Assembly (NCBI GenBank): GCA_027475525.1
Contig: JAMWFC010000053.1
Location: 558,001-622,000 of the forward strand
Direction of reading: 5' to 3'
Source of the DNA: Macrolepiota albuminosa
Lineage: Eukaryota > Basidiomycota > Agaricomycetes > Agaricales > Agaricaceae
DNA: 64,000 nt
Under the pieces are notes generated by a model, which ran no database searches, had not been told where the DNA came from, and saw only the letters and a program-made list of their open reading frames with translations. The first letter of the stretch is position 1. Every line of letters begins with the position of its first letter. Shown in pieces: positions 21,007 through 30,752 of this stretch. The translations under genes and the position numbers were made by a program.

Positions 21007-24000
21007 GTGATGGGGATCATGGAGATGAAGCGCTTATCTTGGACTATAACCATCGGACTGGGCAAGTAAATTTTATATCATATACCCCTTTAGCCCATGA
21101 AATCTTGAATTCTTCTTCGTCGCTTACTAGTGAAGCGTTATCCTACTTATACCTCACTGCGTCAGATATTACTGAAAACCTTTCAACAGACACTTATTTC
21201 GTTTCTACTCCCGACTCTAATGAACCTTTGATATCAGGTTTCACTAGAAACCATGACTCTATTTATAATACGTTTGCTAACAATAGTACCCCTAAGCGCA
21301 AAGGGGTTCAGGTCAAGAAGAAATATAAACCCGTAGCGCTTAAAACGAAGCCGGTAGCGAGCGCCGTACCCGAGGAATTTCGCATCGAAAGAAAAATAAT
21401 AGGCGACCCTTTGGCTACCCTGCCAAAACTCGATCCGAATCCACCACCCTTTGAACCAACAGGACGATTTACAGAAGAACGAAAGGCGCTATTTCTTAGC
21501 GCCCACGATACCGGCTTCCTCTCGACGGAGGAGATGAACGTACTAGTCGACATCATGCAAAAACAGAATGAGGCTTTTGCATGGGAGGACTCAGAACGCG
21601 GTAAACTTAGAACTGACTTCTTTCCACCAGTGGTCATCCCAACCATACCGCACGTACCCTGGACTGAGCATAACCGACCCATACCCCCGGGCATCGAAGC
21701 CGAAGTCTGCCAAATTATTCGCTCCAAGATAGCGGCAGGTGTATACGAGCCTTCTAATTCGGCCTACCGCTCGAGGTGGTTCTGCGTACTAAAGAAAAAC
21801 GGGAAGCTACGTATAGTTCACAGCCTAGAACCGCTAAACAAAGTCACCATTCGTCATTCAGGGGTACCGCCATTTCCCGATCACGTCGCTGAATCTTTCG
21901 CGGGACGAATATGTGGCGCTACCCTGGATTTGTACGTAGGCTATGACGAGCGCTTAATCCATCCTTCCTCTCGCGACTTGACGACATTTCAAACACCATT
22001 TGGGGCGCTACGACTAGTCACACTTCCTATGGGATGGACAAACTCGGTACCGATATTTCACGATGATATTACGTTTATCCTACAGCCCGAAATACCCCAC
22101 CATGTGCTCAGTTTCATAGACGACGTAGGAATTAAAGGCCCGAAGGATTGGCGATTGGTAGATGGCAAGCCCGAAGTTCACCCGGAAAATCCTAATATTC
22201 GCATGGCGCTATGGGAATTCTTTCAACTGGTTAACCGAGTACTTCAACGCATGAAGTATTGCGGCGGGACATTTTCTGGGCACAAGCTCGTTCTTTGCGC
22301 ACCGCAGTTTAAAATTTTGGGGCACGTTTGCACGCCAGAAGGCAGGATTCCAGAAAAGAGCCGATTAGCGCTGTTGGAGAAATGGGGGGTCTGTCATAAC
22401 CTCTCGGAAGTTCGCGCGTTCTTGGGCACTGTAGGGGTGCTGCGCATGTTCATACACCATTTTTCTCATCGCGCAAATGCCCTTAATCGCCTAACCCCTT
22501 GGGCACTGTAGGGGTGCTGCGCATGTTCATACACCATTTTTCTCATCGCGCAAATGCCCTTAATCGCCTAACCCGTTCAGGGGTCCCCTTCAAATTCGGA
22601 CCCGATCAAATCAATGCCCAGAAGAACTTGGTAAAGGCGCTACAGGAAGCGAAACCATTGGTACCCATTGACTATACTACCGCCGATCCCGTTATACTTG
22701 CTGTTGACACATCATATATCGCCGTTGGCTTCTTCTTATGCCAGTGTGATAGCGCGAACCGGAAAATCAGGCGCTACAATCGTTTCGGATCGATTACCCT
22801 TAACGACCGAGAATCGCGCTACAGTCAGCCCAAGCTAGAGTTATATGGCTTGTTTCGATTGTTTCAGGCGCTGCGCATGTACCTCATTGGGGTACGAAAT
22901 CTCATTGTCGAGGTCGATGCACGATACATCAAAGGAATGCTTCAGAACCCTGATATTCAACCGTCGGCCAGTATGAACCGCTGGGTAGTAGCGATATTAA
23001 TGTTTCACTTCGAGTTAGTACACGTCAGAAGTGCATTCCACGGGCCGGACGGATTATCTAGGCGACCCAGACAACCGGAAGATGAAGCGCTAGACGATAG
23101 CGACAACGATGTATTTGACGATTGGATCGATCGATTGCATGGTTTCATGCACATCATTCAGCTGCCTATTCCGGCGCTTCGCGAAGACCAACCAGTTTCA
23201 AATTGGCTTCACCCTATTGTTCCGTACCAGCCCCGACCATATCAGGCGTCATCAACTTTTTACACGGCCAGTATCTATAACGTCGCTAAGCCATCTAACG
23301 ATCTAAAGATAGTCGAGGAACCAAGACCCTTGAGAGAAGACAGTCAGAACCTGCCATATTCGGCGGTACCTCGAAGCGCCAAAGCTAAGTCAGAAGATCA
23401 GCGGGTGGACCAGGTTAGGAAGTGGCTACAGGATTTGCAACGACCATCAGACCTTACGGATACGGAATACGCCACCTTCATTTGGACCAGGTTAGGAAGT
23501 GGCTACAGGATTTGCAACGACCATCAGACCTTACGGATACGGAATACGCCACCTTCATCGATACGCGACGACCTTCTTTATAGTGGAAAACCGACTTTGG
23601 CGACGAAATAGAGATGGCGCCCACAAGCTAGTAATTAAACCGGACAATCGAATTAGAATTCTACGCGCTATGCACGATGACTTGGGACACCGTGGACTCT
23701 ACGCAACAAGAGCGAACCTTTTGGAGCGCTTCTGGTGGCCTCAAGTTAGCGCCGATATTGCGTGGTATATTCGCACTTGTCATCTCTGTCAAATCCAGCA
23801 GACACGTCAGGTTCTTATTCCCCCAACAGTAGCGACTCCAGCGCCGCTATTTGGAAAAATATATATCGACACCATGCACATGCCCAAGTCAGGGCGCTAC
23901 AAGTATATCATTCAAGGAAGGTGTTCCTTGGTACATTGGCCGGAGTTCCGTATGCTCCAACGAGAAAATACAGACGCTATAGCTAAGTGGCTCTTTGAGG

Positions 24001-24836
24001 ACGTTATCTGCAGATGGGGAGCCCTTCACAAGATCGTCACAGACAATGGAGCGCCAATAGTTAAGGCGCTCACTTATCTTGCCAAGAAGTACAACATACA
24101 ACACATACGGGTTTCTGGTTACAACAAGCGCGCCAACGGAATCGTAGAAAGGCCTCATTTTGACGTTCGACAGGTGCTATTTAAGGCGGTCGATGGTGAT
24201 GAAAGTCGCTGGAGCGAAGCGACTTATTCGGTCTTCTGGTCAGAGAGGGTTACCGTACGAAAAAGGATGGGTTGTTCACCCTACTACGCGGCGACAGGCA
24301 CCCATCCACTCCTTCCGGCCGACATAGTGGAAGCTACTTACTTACAGCCACCCCCGAATTCGATACTATCTTCCACCGACATGATTGCTAGGCGCGCTAT
24401 AGACTTACAGCGACGCATGGAGGATCTCGAGCGCTTACACGAAGTAGTATTTCAAACTAGACGACAAGCTGCGCTACGATTTGAAAGCGAGCACAGCGCC
24501 ACGATTAGAGACTACAACTTCACCTCTGGCGCCCTCGTACTAATGCGCAACTCAAAGATCGAAGTTACCCATAACAAAAAGATGCGACCTCGGTATCTGG
24601 GACCCCTAATAGTGGTTTCCCGCAATAGGGGAGGCGCCTATGTACTCTGCGAGTTGGACGGCTCAGTTTTGCATCGACCAGTAGCGGCGTTTCGACTCAT
24701 CCCCTACTTAGCACGGGAACACATTCCCTTACCTTCGTCGGCGCTGGACATTGACACGGCTAAACTACGAGAACTGGAAGAAACGGAGTTAGTGGATGAT
24801 GACGAGACCCCTGTTGACGACGACGAAGAACAGTAA
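21003..24836 (+). CDS. pol: Pol of A1: RT, RNase H, integrase
   Basis: Begins at the ATG overlapping the Gag stop. N-terminal acidic/Tyr-rich region, KRKGVQVKKKYKP patch, then RT with the catalytic FIDD at about 22113-22124 (Phe in place of the usual Tyr). RNase H follows (ILAVDTSYIAVGF, KLELYGLF, IVEVDARYI, HGPDGLSRRP). The integrase has H2C2 (MHDDLGHRG, CHLCQIQQ) and DDE residues (YIDTMHM, VTDNGAP, NGIVERPHF). The tail YLGPLIVVSRNR is GPY-like. There is no chromodomain. The two frame breaks coincide with 77-bp duplications at 22421 and 23406. Collapsing them restores about 1227 codons except for one missing base exactly at the second junction (about 23560). Confidence 0.9.
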
Positions 24837-24983
24837 ATGAAGACGAAGGACGAGGCGCTAGGTGTTAGCGCCCCCGTTAAGTGAACTTAGGTCATGTCTC
24901 CCTTTCGGAAGGCATATTGGATAACATAAATAGCTATGGTACAGGCGAGAACACAAAATCAACTACGGTTACTACGTTACGAG

Positions 24984-25702
24984 CTATGCTGAAGAAGACC
25001 GGCGACGAGAACCTCGGACTCGCTCCCTGGGCCACCTAAAGGAGGGAGGACCGCCTGGAGGAGGAAGAGGGGCGCCTGGTGTAGGCACCGGAGCACTCGA
25101 AGGCGGCGCGTTGCGAGATACGGCGGGAGGAATGCAGGATGAAGGTGCTGGAGCGCTAGGAGTTGGCGCAGGAGGAGCGCCTGGAGGAGGGGCAGCGAGT
25201 TCGGGGGAAAGGTCCCACTCCCCGTAGGAGGGCTGAAGCGAGGGCGGGAAAGGAAAGACCACGCGGTCGAGGACTGCCCTACGGGCACGGGACTCAACCA
25301 GGAGCGGAAGGGGAAGCCACGAAAGGCTCTTGGCAACGGCATGGAATTAGCAACCCAAGGTCAGAAGGAAAGAGCTATTGACTAACCAAACTACCAGTCT
25401 CCCGAAGAAGGCTCGCCAAACTTGCTGCGCTAGGCGTAATAGTCGACTGCGAACACATGAGCAACAAACAAGATACGCGCTAACAGGAGGCGAACCGTGA
25501 CCAGAGACTCATCCTGGTCTATCATCCATTCGGTGGAGGCGTCCAACAGGATGCGATATCGGCGCACCAGGGTCATGGTATTTCCGTTTTCATGAGGGAA
25601 ACCCCCCGTAGGCATAATAGCCAGGAAGTGTTCAATACGATCCAAGATCGCGGGGCGGTGAGGAAGTTCCGGATCTGGGAGAAGTATGGAGGGTGCTGGC
25701 AT
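24984..25702 (-). CDS. Antisense gene Z of A1 (3 exons, about 203 aa)
   Basis: Unrecognised protein on the strand opposite to gag-pol. Proposed exons: 25496-25702, 25387-25446 and 24984-25328 (introns of 49 and 58 bp, donors GTTCGC and GTTAGT), all phase 0, 204 codons with the stop. Exon 1 encodes LPDPELPHRPAILDRIEHFL and RRYRILLDASTEW. Exon 3 is conserved at its start (SLSWLPLPLLVE, AVLDRVV) and then becomes a low-complexity Pro/Ala-rich tail. The A2 copy has the same exon-intron plan, which is the main support. It lies convergent to pol, 148 bp past the pol stop, and downstream of antisense genes Y and X. Confidence 0.6.
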
Positions 25703-25808
25703 GATGAAATACTAACAAACTTAAGGGCGGCAGAGCCCATAAAATATCTCTAGCTACTTGCAGGGTCGCAGCGACTTAGGAACTTTTACATGGGCGAAAC
25801 AATCACGA

Positions 25809-25818
25809 GGGGGGGGGG
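25809..25818 (+). repeat. G10 tract, possible second polypurine tract
   Basis: GAGGGGGGGGGGCG on the plus strand between antisense genes Y and Z. A2 has G9 at the matching place (38562-38570). Kept in both copies while the surrounding sequence drifts. It could act as an internal polypurine tract, or simply be a homopolymer. Confidence 0.25.
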
Positions 25819-25943
25819 CGACAACAACGATGCATTTAATATACGACGACATTGGAAATCAAGAATCTAAAATCTGTCAGTTCTGTGGCGCTACGGAGAA
25901 GGGAAGATCACCTTACATAAACGACATGGGAGGCTGAAGCAAA

Positions 25944-26459
25944 TCAAGGAGCGGGCAACAGGAGGAGACGCGTCCCTCCGTCAGAGGGGCCACGAAAGAG
26001 GCGACCACCGGTAGAAGAACGAGGAGACTGGTGAAGAAGGCGCGGTTAGACAGGAAAAGAAAGGAGTAACGGGGTAAGGACAGACGGACCAGATAGTGGC
26101 TTTCTTCCAGCAGCAGCTCAAGACGCTCTCGCGTGGAGGTGGGAGGAATTTGCTTTAATTAGCGACTGTCAGCAAAGAAGAGGGCGAAAAAGGCAGGAGC
26201 GCACCTGAAAAATGCGACTCCAGGCCTTCTCCATACCAAACTGCATCAGAGGTTTGCTATCCGACCAGATCTCACAGGCCGCACGCAGCAACTGGCAGCG
26301 ACGACTTAATTCGAGGGCGCCATCGTCCAGTTCTGGCACGCTGCCAGCAGGATAGTGGTGAAGGAAAGAGGTGACACGCTCTAGGAAAGTTGGAGGGTCC
26401 ATCATGACGTGAGCACGATCACAGCGGGGAGTCCACACCAGGCCGGTCGGGCTGGTCAT
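25944..26459 (-). CDS. Antisense gene Y of A1 (3 exons, 133 aa)
   Basis: Unrecognised small protein. Exons 26205-26459, 26090-26152 and 25944-26027 join in frame (introns 52 and 62 bp, donors GTGCGC and GTCCGT; the second ends in CAG after a CTAAC). Exon 1 begins MTSPTGLVWTPRCDRAH and includes DPPTFLERVTSFLHHYPAG and LSRRCQLLRAACEIW. Exon 2 is a short helix (RERLELLLEESHYL). Exon 3 has RSSTGGRLFRGP and a short Leu/Pro tail. The A2 copy (38772-39283) is fully open with the same intron positions, so the reading frame appears maintained. No counterpart in B. Confidence 0.65.
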
Positions 26460-26982
26460 CGCGAAGACTGATGAGATCCAGTTGATGCATATGCAATTTA
26501 TAGGACACGGCTAGAGTTAGAACGGCGACAGCGTGGGAGGACGTTTCACAAAGAACGAGGACCCTGATGAAGATACTAGCCAATGAGAGGCGCTTGACTC
26601 ATGGTTGGACCGCGCAGAAAGGAAATCGCCATTCTAGACCTAGCGCTTATGCTCACCATCACCGAATAGCCACAAAGCGATCACTGGTTTTCTATTTCTT
26701 TATACGCGTTACTTCTTACATGGATCCGCTTATTTATTTCCAGACAGTTCCTATTTTCTACTTAGGCTGGCGCGGTAATGGCTATTGGACCGCGTCGGCA
26801 AAGGGGGTTTTTGTGCTGTGATGATCTACTGAGCGTTTCCCCTTTTTACTTATTTTCTTTTGATTACTTACAAACTGACGATTTGAAGCCAAGGGAGGCG
26901 TTTATTATAGGATCACATACTACAAAGTTCGTATCAAAAAGACTAAGTCCATAAAAAGTTTAAAAGCGCTAAGGGTCGGCAA
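26460..26982. other. Intergenic stretch between antisense genes X and Y
   Basis: No ORF of note. It contains a conserved non-coding island at 26803-26847 (a GGGTTTTT run, then TGATGATCTACTGAGCG and TTTCCCCTTTT). This recurs in A2 at 39627-39670 and in B at 47918-47957. In all three it lies downstream of gene X's stop. On the antisense strand it could be X's 3' end signal or Y's promoter. Confidence 0.5.
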
Positions 26983-29504
26983 CTACGGATCATACTCGGG
27001 AAGGGCGGGATCGCCCAAAGGAAGCAAGTCCCCATCCTGGATCGAGTTACTTGCTTGCCACTCAAGTGCAGCTGTAATATCGTCATGAAGCTCGAGAAGG
27101 AGGCGCTCGCGGTGAGCTAAGGTGGAAACGCGAGGACGCAGGTTGGCAAGTTCGCGACCAACGGCTTCGGTCGCATCCTCGATATGACGGAGTTGCTGGC
27201 GAAGGTCGGCAGAAGGACGGAGAGGGGTAACGGGATAGGAGAACTCGTCCCCGAGCCAAGGGAAGGCGTCGCCAGAAACTCGCATGGCGGGAGGGGGCGT
27301 CCAAAAGGGATCGAACTTATGGAAGGTTAGAAAAGGGGAGAAAAAGGGGAACAAACAAAGACGGACGTACCCAGACAGTTACAGGCGCACGGGGTGTCCA
27401 CTCATGGCGCTCGTCGCCGGGGGACATAGCTCTGGCGGAAGAAAGATGGATGCCGTAGGGAGGCAAGTATCTCCAGCGGCAACAACGCTCACCTTCCGGC
27501 ACCAGGGTTCCTTCGGACTCCGGCGCCGCAGAAGTCTCGCGACTACTAGTAAAAGAAGGGGAGCTGTGGGGAGGAGTAAGGGACGGAGTAATAGGAAGAG
27601 CCACCGGGGTGTCGCTAGCCGCAACCGACTCGGGGGCAGGGGTAGCGCCAGCATCAGACATAACGACATCTTCGGCAGCAGGGATAGCCACTACGGCGGG
27701 AACAGGAGTGGGGGACCTATCAGTCAAGAAGTTAGCACGCGGAGAGAAGAGAAGTTAGGGAAATGCGTACTGGTTACCACTGGGGTCACTCTGACGAGGG
27801 TTAGCGGCGATAGGGGGAGTAAGGCGAAGCAGGAGAGCGCGTACCGCCAACAGCGCATCGGCATCAACAATGGGCTCAGCTTCATCATCATCCTCTCCCT
27901 CAGCATCCCTCTCAGTGCCTTCCCCCTCATCCGTAGAAGACTCGGTCGAAGACAAAACCACAGGCGTAGCAGGCGCTAGCTCGCGGCGCTTACCAGGGCT
28001 CTTGCCAGGAGACGCGACAACAGGCTTACGCTTCGAAAGGACGGGACGACGAGGAGAGCGAGCAAAAGGTGCCGCCACGGTAGTACCATCCTGAGTAGTC
28101 GGCAGCGCCAGGCTGGCTGCGCTGATTACCGTGGGTTGGTGAGTAGCCGCCAAATCACGTTGCTGCAGCACGAAGTCCCGGGCGTTACGAACCAACACTG
28201 CGCGCTCATAGTTCCTTTGCATAATGGCATCCCTACCACGTTCACGAGTACGAATCCCGTTGAAGGCGCAGCCTCGTTTCAACGCATCGCACCGATAGCA
28301 AGGCAGAGACGCGGTAGGAAACCAGCAGCCCTCAGGGTCGTTCTCAGACCAACACTTGTCACACTAAGAAAGAAGTCAGCGACGGCATGAACCTCCAAAG
28401 GGGCAAAACAGTGCTTACCGCGCCAATCTTTGCCCTAAACGCGCGACGCTCCAAGGGCGCAACGGTAACCTTCTTCTTGCCACCCAGTACTTGGACACCA
28501 GCCGGAACGCCGGTATCAATGACGGTAGTATCACGGCGAAGACGCAAAAGGTCGCGAAGCTCCGCGTCGGTGAACATGGTCTGGTTAGGTGCCTATCGAC
28601 ATTAACATTTAGGCGCTAAAGTCTAGCGACAACAAGCAAAGCACTTACGACATACAAAGGGGGAACACAAGCAGGGAGATTGATCTGGAAGGGGGAGAAG
28701 TCAGAAAAATGGAGTAAGGAAGATAGGAAAAGAACGCACGGTACGTTTGGGAGGAGAACTAGCACGAGCAGGAGGCGCTCGTTCAATAACAATGGCGAAA
28801 TTACGCGGAGGACCGTGAGAAGTTGGGCGCGTCAGGCCGGGTCGTGGCTCGCTACGAGAAACGGCAATACGTTTGATGGCCGAATGGGGAGGGGCAGTAC
28901 GGACGGGAGAAGCAGCGCTTGGGGCAGGGCGAGTGGAAGAAGTAGCGCCACGAAAAGGGCTGCCAAGAACGGAAGGAGGCGGAACAGAAGTCGAAGAAGG
29001 AGGGGCGGTAGGAACAGAAGGGACAGTAGAGGCCGAGGGGGCAGTAGGAAGACTGGCAACGGTGGGAGACGTGGCAACCGACTACTCAAGGATTAACAGT
29101 GGAAAAAGGGGGAGGAGAAGGAAGGACTTACTTCGCTGACCTCGGTGCTAGCCAACAACGCGTCGATCTCGTCAGATAAGGAGGGAGCCTAGTATGGGCG
29201 CTGAACCTTAGCGCCACAACGCCAAAATCAAACTTAGAAAACTTACGAAAAGGTCCGCGAAAGGGCGCAACCAATCGGCACCCTCATACTCACGGTACCG
29301 GGCCACGCACCACTCGCGAACCTCGTCACCCCGCTCCCAGGAACTGTCGGAGCCGCGGACCACGAGCCAGCGCCGATAGAGTTGCATAATACCAGGGACG
29401 GTTTGTGGCGCATCGGCGGGACCGACAGACTTAGCGCGATCGAATAAATAAGAGGCTTTAGCCAGGAAATTGCGAAGAGCAGAGGCATCGAAAGGAGTGG
29501 ACAT
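26983..29504 (-). CDS. Antisense gene X of A1 (8 exons, 708 aa, Zn2Cys6-like cluster)
   Basis: Function unknown. Exons on the minus strand: 29247-29504, 29132-29188, 28740-29081, 28649-28684, 28419-28580, 27771-28363, 27371-27716 and 26983-27315. The seven introns are 50-68 bp, all GT-AG, several with CTAAC-like branch sites. The exons sum to 2127 nt and every junction keeps frame. Domains: a helical N-terminus (exon 1), a Ser/Thr/Pro-rich stretch with HSAIKRIAVS (exon 3), and RDLLRLRRDTTVIDTG (exon 5). Exon 6 has cysteines at about 286, 289, 298, 307, 310 and 317 (C-x2-C-x8-C-x8-C-x2-C-x6-C, ending CYRCDALKRGC), close to a fungal Zn2Cys6 cluster. A basic and acidic linker follows, then YLPPYG, and a C-terminal helical region. 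A homologue exists in B, so it is an old element gene. DNA binding is inferred. Confidence 0.75.
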
Positions 29505-29554
29505 GTTGGAAAGATGGGAAGGAAAACACGAGAAGGTGAAGGGCTAAAAAACGA

Positions 29555-29562
29555 TTTTTATA
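29555..29562 (-). promoter_or_regulatory. TATA-like box of antisense gene X (A1)
   Basis: TATAAAAA on the minus strand, about 50 bp upstream of the exon 1 ATG and inside the element body, before the polypurine tract. The A2 copy keeps it at 42710-42717. It suggests X has its own promoter rather than relying on the LTR. Confidence 0.5.
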
Positions 29563-29640
29563 AGGCGCCGGCGGCATCATATGGACCGTAGCGCAGTCAA
29601 ATTAATGACGGCGTTTGACTGAGGACAGTCAATTTTTCAG

Positions 29641-29651
29641 TTGGGGGGAGA
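29641..29651 (+). promoter_or_regulatory. Polypurine tract of A1
   Basis: TTGGGGGGAGA directly before the TGATAGG start of the LTR. The same tract precedes the A2 3' LTR (42796-42806) and the B 3' LTR (62305-62315). Confidence 0.85.
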
Positions 29652-30721
29652 TGATAGGCTTCTACTCGGACTGAGCGCATCAAGGGACATTATAGGCCAA
29701 CCGACACTTGACGTATTCAGGACTCTAGCGACCAGTTGGGAATATAGAGCAGCTCTAGCTCTGGCAAATTACTACAGGATGTGGAAACTTATCCTAACCC
29801 CTAGCTACCAGGCCTACAGCACACTCCTTTCACCTAGCCCAAGGACGAAGGAGGCTCATAACGTATAGCGCTAACACGACGGCGGGAGAGGACTATAACT
29901 AAACCCCGATCACTTCCAGAAGGAGCCAGCAGCAGGCGCTGCCATTGGATGAGGCACTTCAATCAGAAGTCTAAAGGGATCAATGACGGCAGCACTGGAT
30001 ATACTTAAATCCGACATCTGGACCTGATAGGAACTAATACAATAAGTAGCGCTGACATTAGCGCTCACGGCGTCTGTCGAGGATTTTCCGACCATACCCC
30101 GGAACGGCCTGGCCAATCGGAGTTATAGAAAAGTGAGCAGACTCGTACAACTCTAAGTCAATATAGAGTCACCGCAGGTCGCCGTGGGTCATAACACCGT
30201 TGGTCGCCGTCAGCCATGTGCACAAGGTCGCCGTTGACAGGTCGCCGTTAGAGTAAACCACGAGGAGAGGCGCTAGGAGGTAGCGCCGCAGATGGACTTG
30301 TATCTTGGCAAACACGGTAGCGCACTGTATATAAAATAGCTACTTTTCATGTATATAAAAACGAATCGTAACCCCTCAAACTCACAGTTACACTTAGCGT
30401 TCAACTCGCGCTAGCCCCCTCCGACTTTGTCACTAAGTTGGGCGCTAGCTCCGTCTATCTCGTCTTCATCGTTTACAGTGCCACTTACGGGCACAATACG
30501 CTGCGCTACTCGTCTTTTCCCCAATATCTTTGCCTAAACCACGACGCTAACCGTCTGCCAGGTAGCCCCCGAAGCGCTACAATCTAGCGCATCGTTTTAC
30601 TACCTCCACTCGAGCACACCGGGACCCTGTCAGGACTCCTCACAACTACGTACGCCAAGCGCTGGAGACGGCGTTGTACTGCGTATACGTCCAGCGCACC
30701 CAACCACAGTTGGCGTCATCA
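29652..30721 (+). repeat. LTR 2 of the A array (shared by A1 and A2)
   Basis: 1070 bp, TGATAGG to GTCATCA, preceded by a PPT and followed by the primer binding site at 30725, so it works in both directions as 3' LTR of A1 and 5' LTR of A2. TATA-like runs TATATAAAA near 30328 and 30352. Nearly identical to LTR 3. Confidence 0.9.
30176..30249 (+). promoter_or_regulatory. Four GGTCGCCGT repeats in LTR 2
   Basis: AGGTCGCCGT-like words at 30176, 30201, 30225 and 30239, about 90-160 bp upstream of the TATA-like runs. LTR 1 and LTR 3 carry the same cluster with small changes. A candidate enhancer array, by position only. Confidence 0.45.
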
Positions 30722-30752
30722 TTTTGGAGCCCACCGCGAGGGGTTCTTCTGA

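Noticed and set aside
24977..25342. 121-codon minus-strand ORF overlapping exon 3 of gene Z in another frame
   Set aside because: The A2 copy has stops in this frame, while the SLSWLPLP frame is conserved and joins in phase to exon 2.
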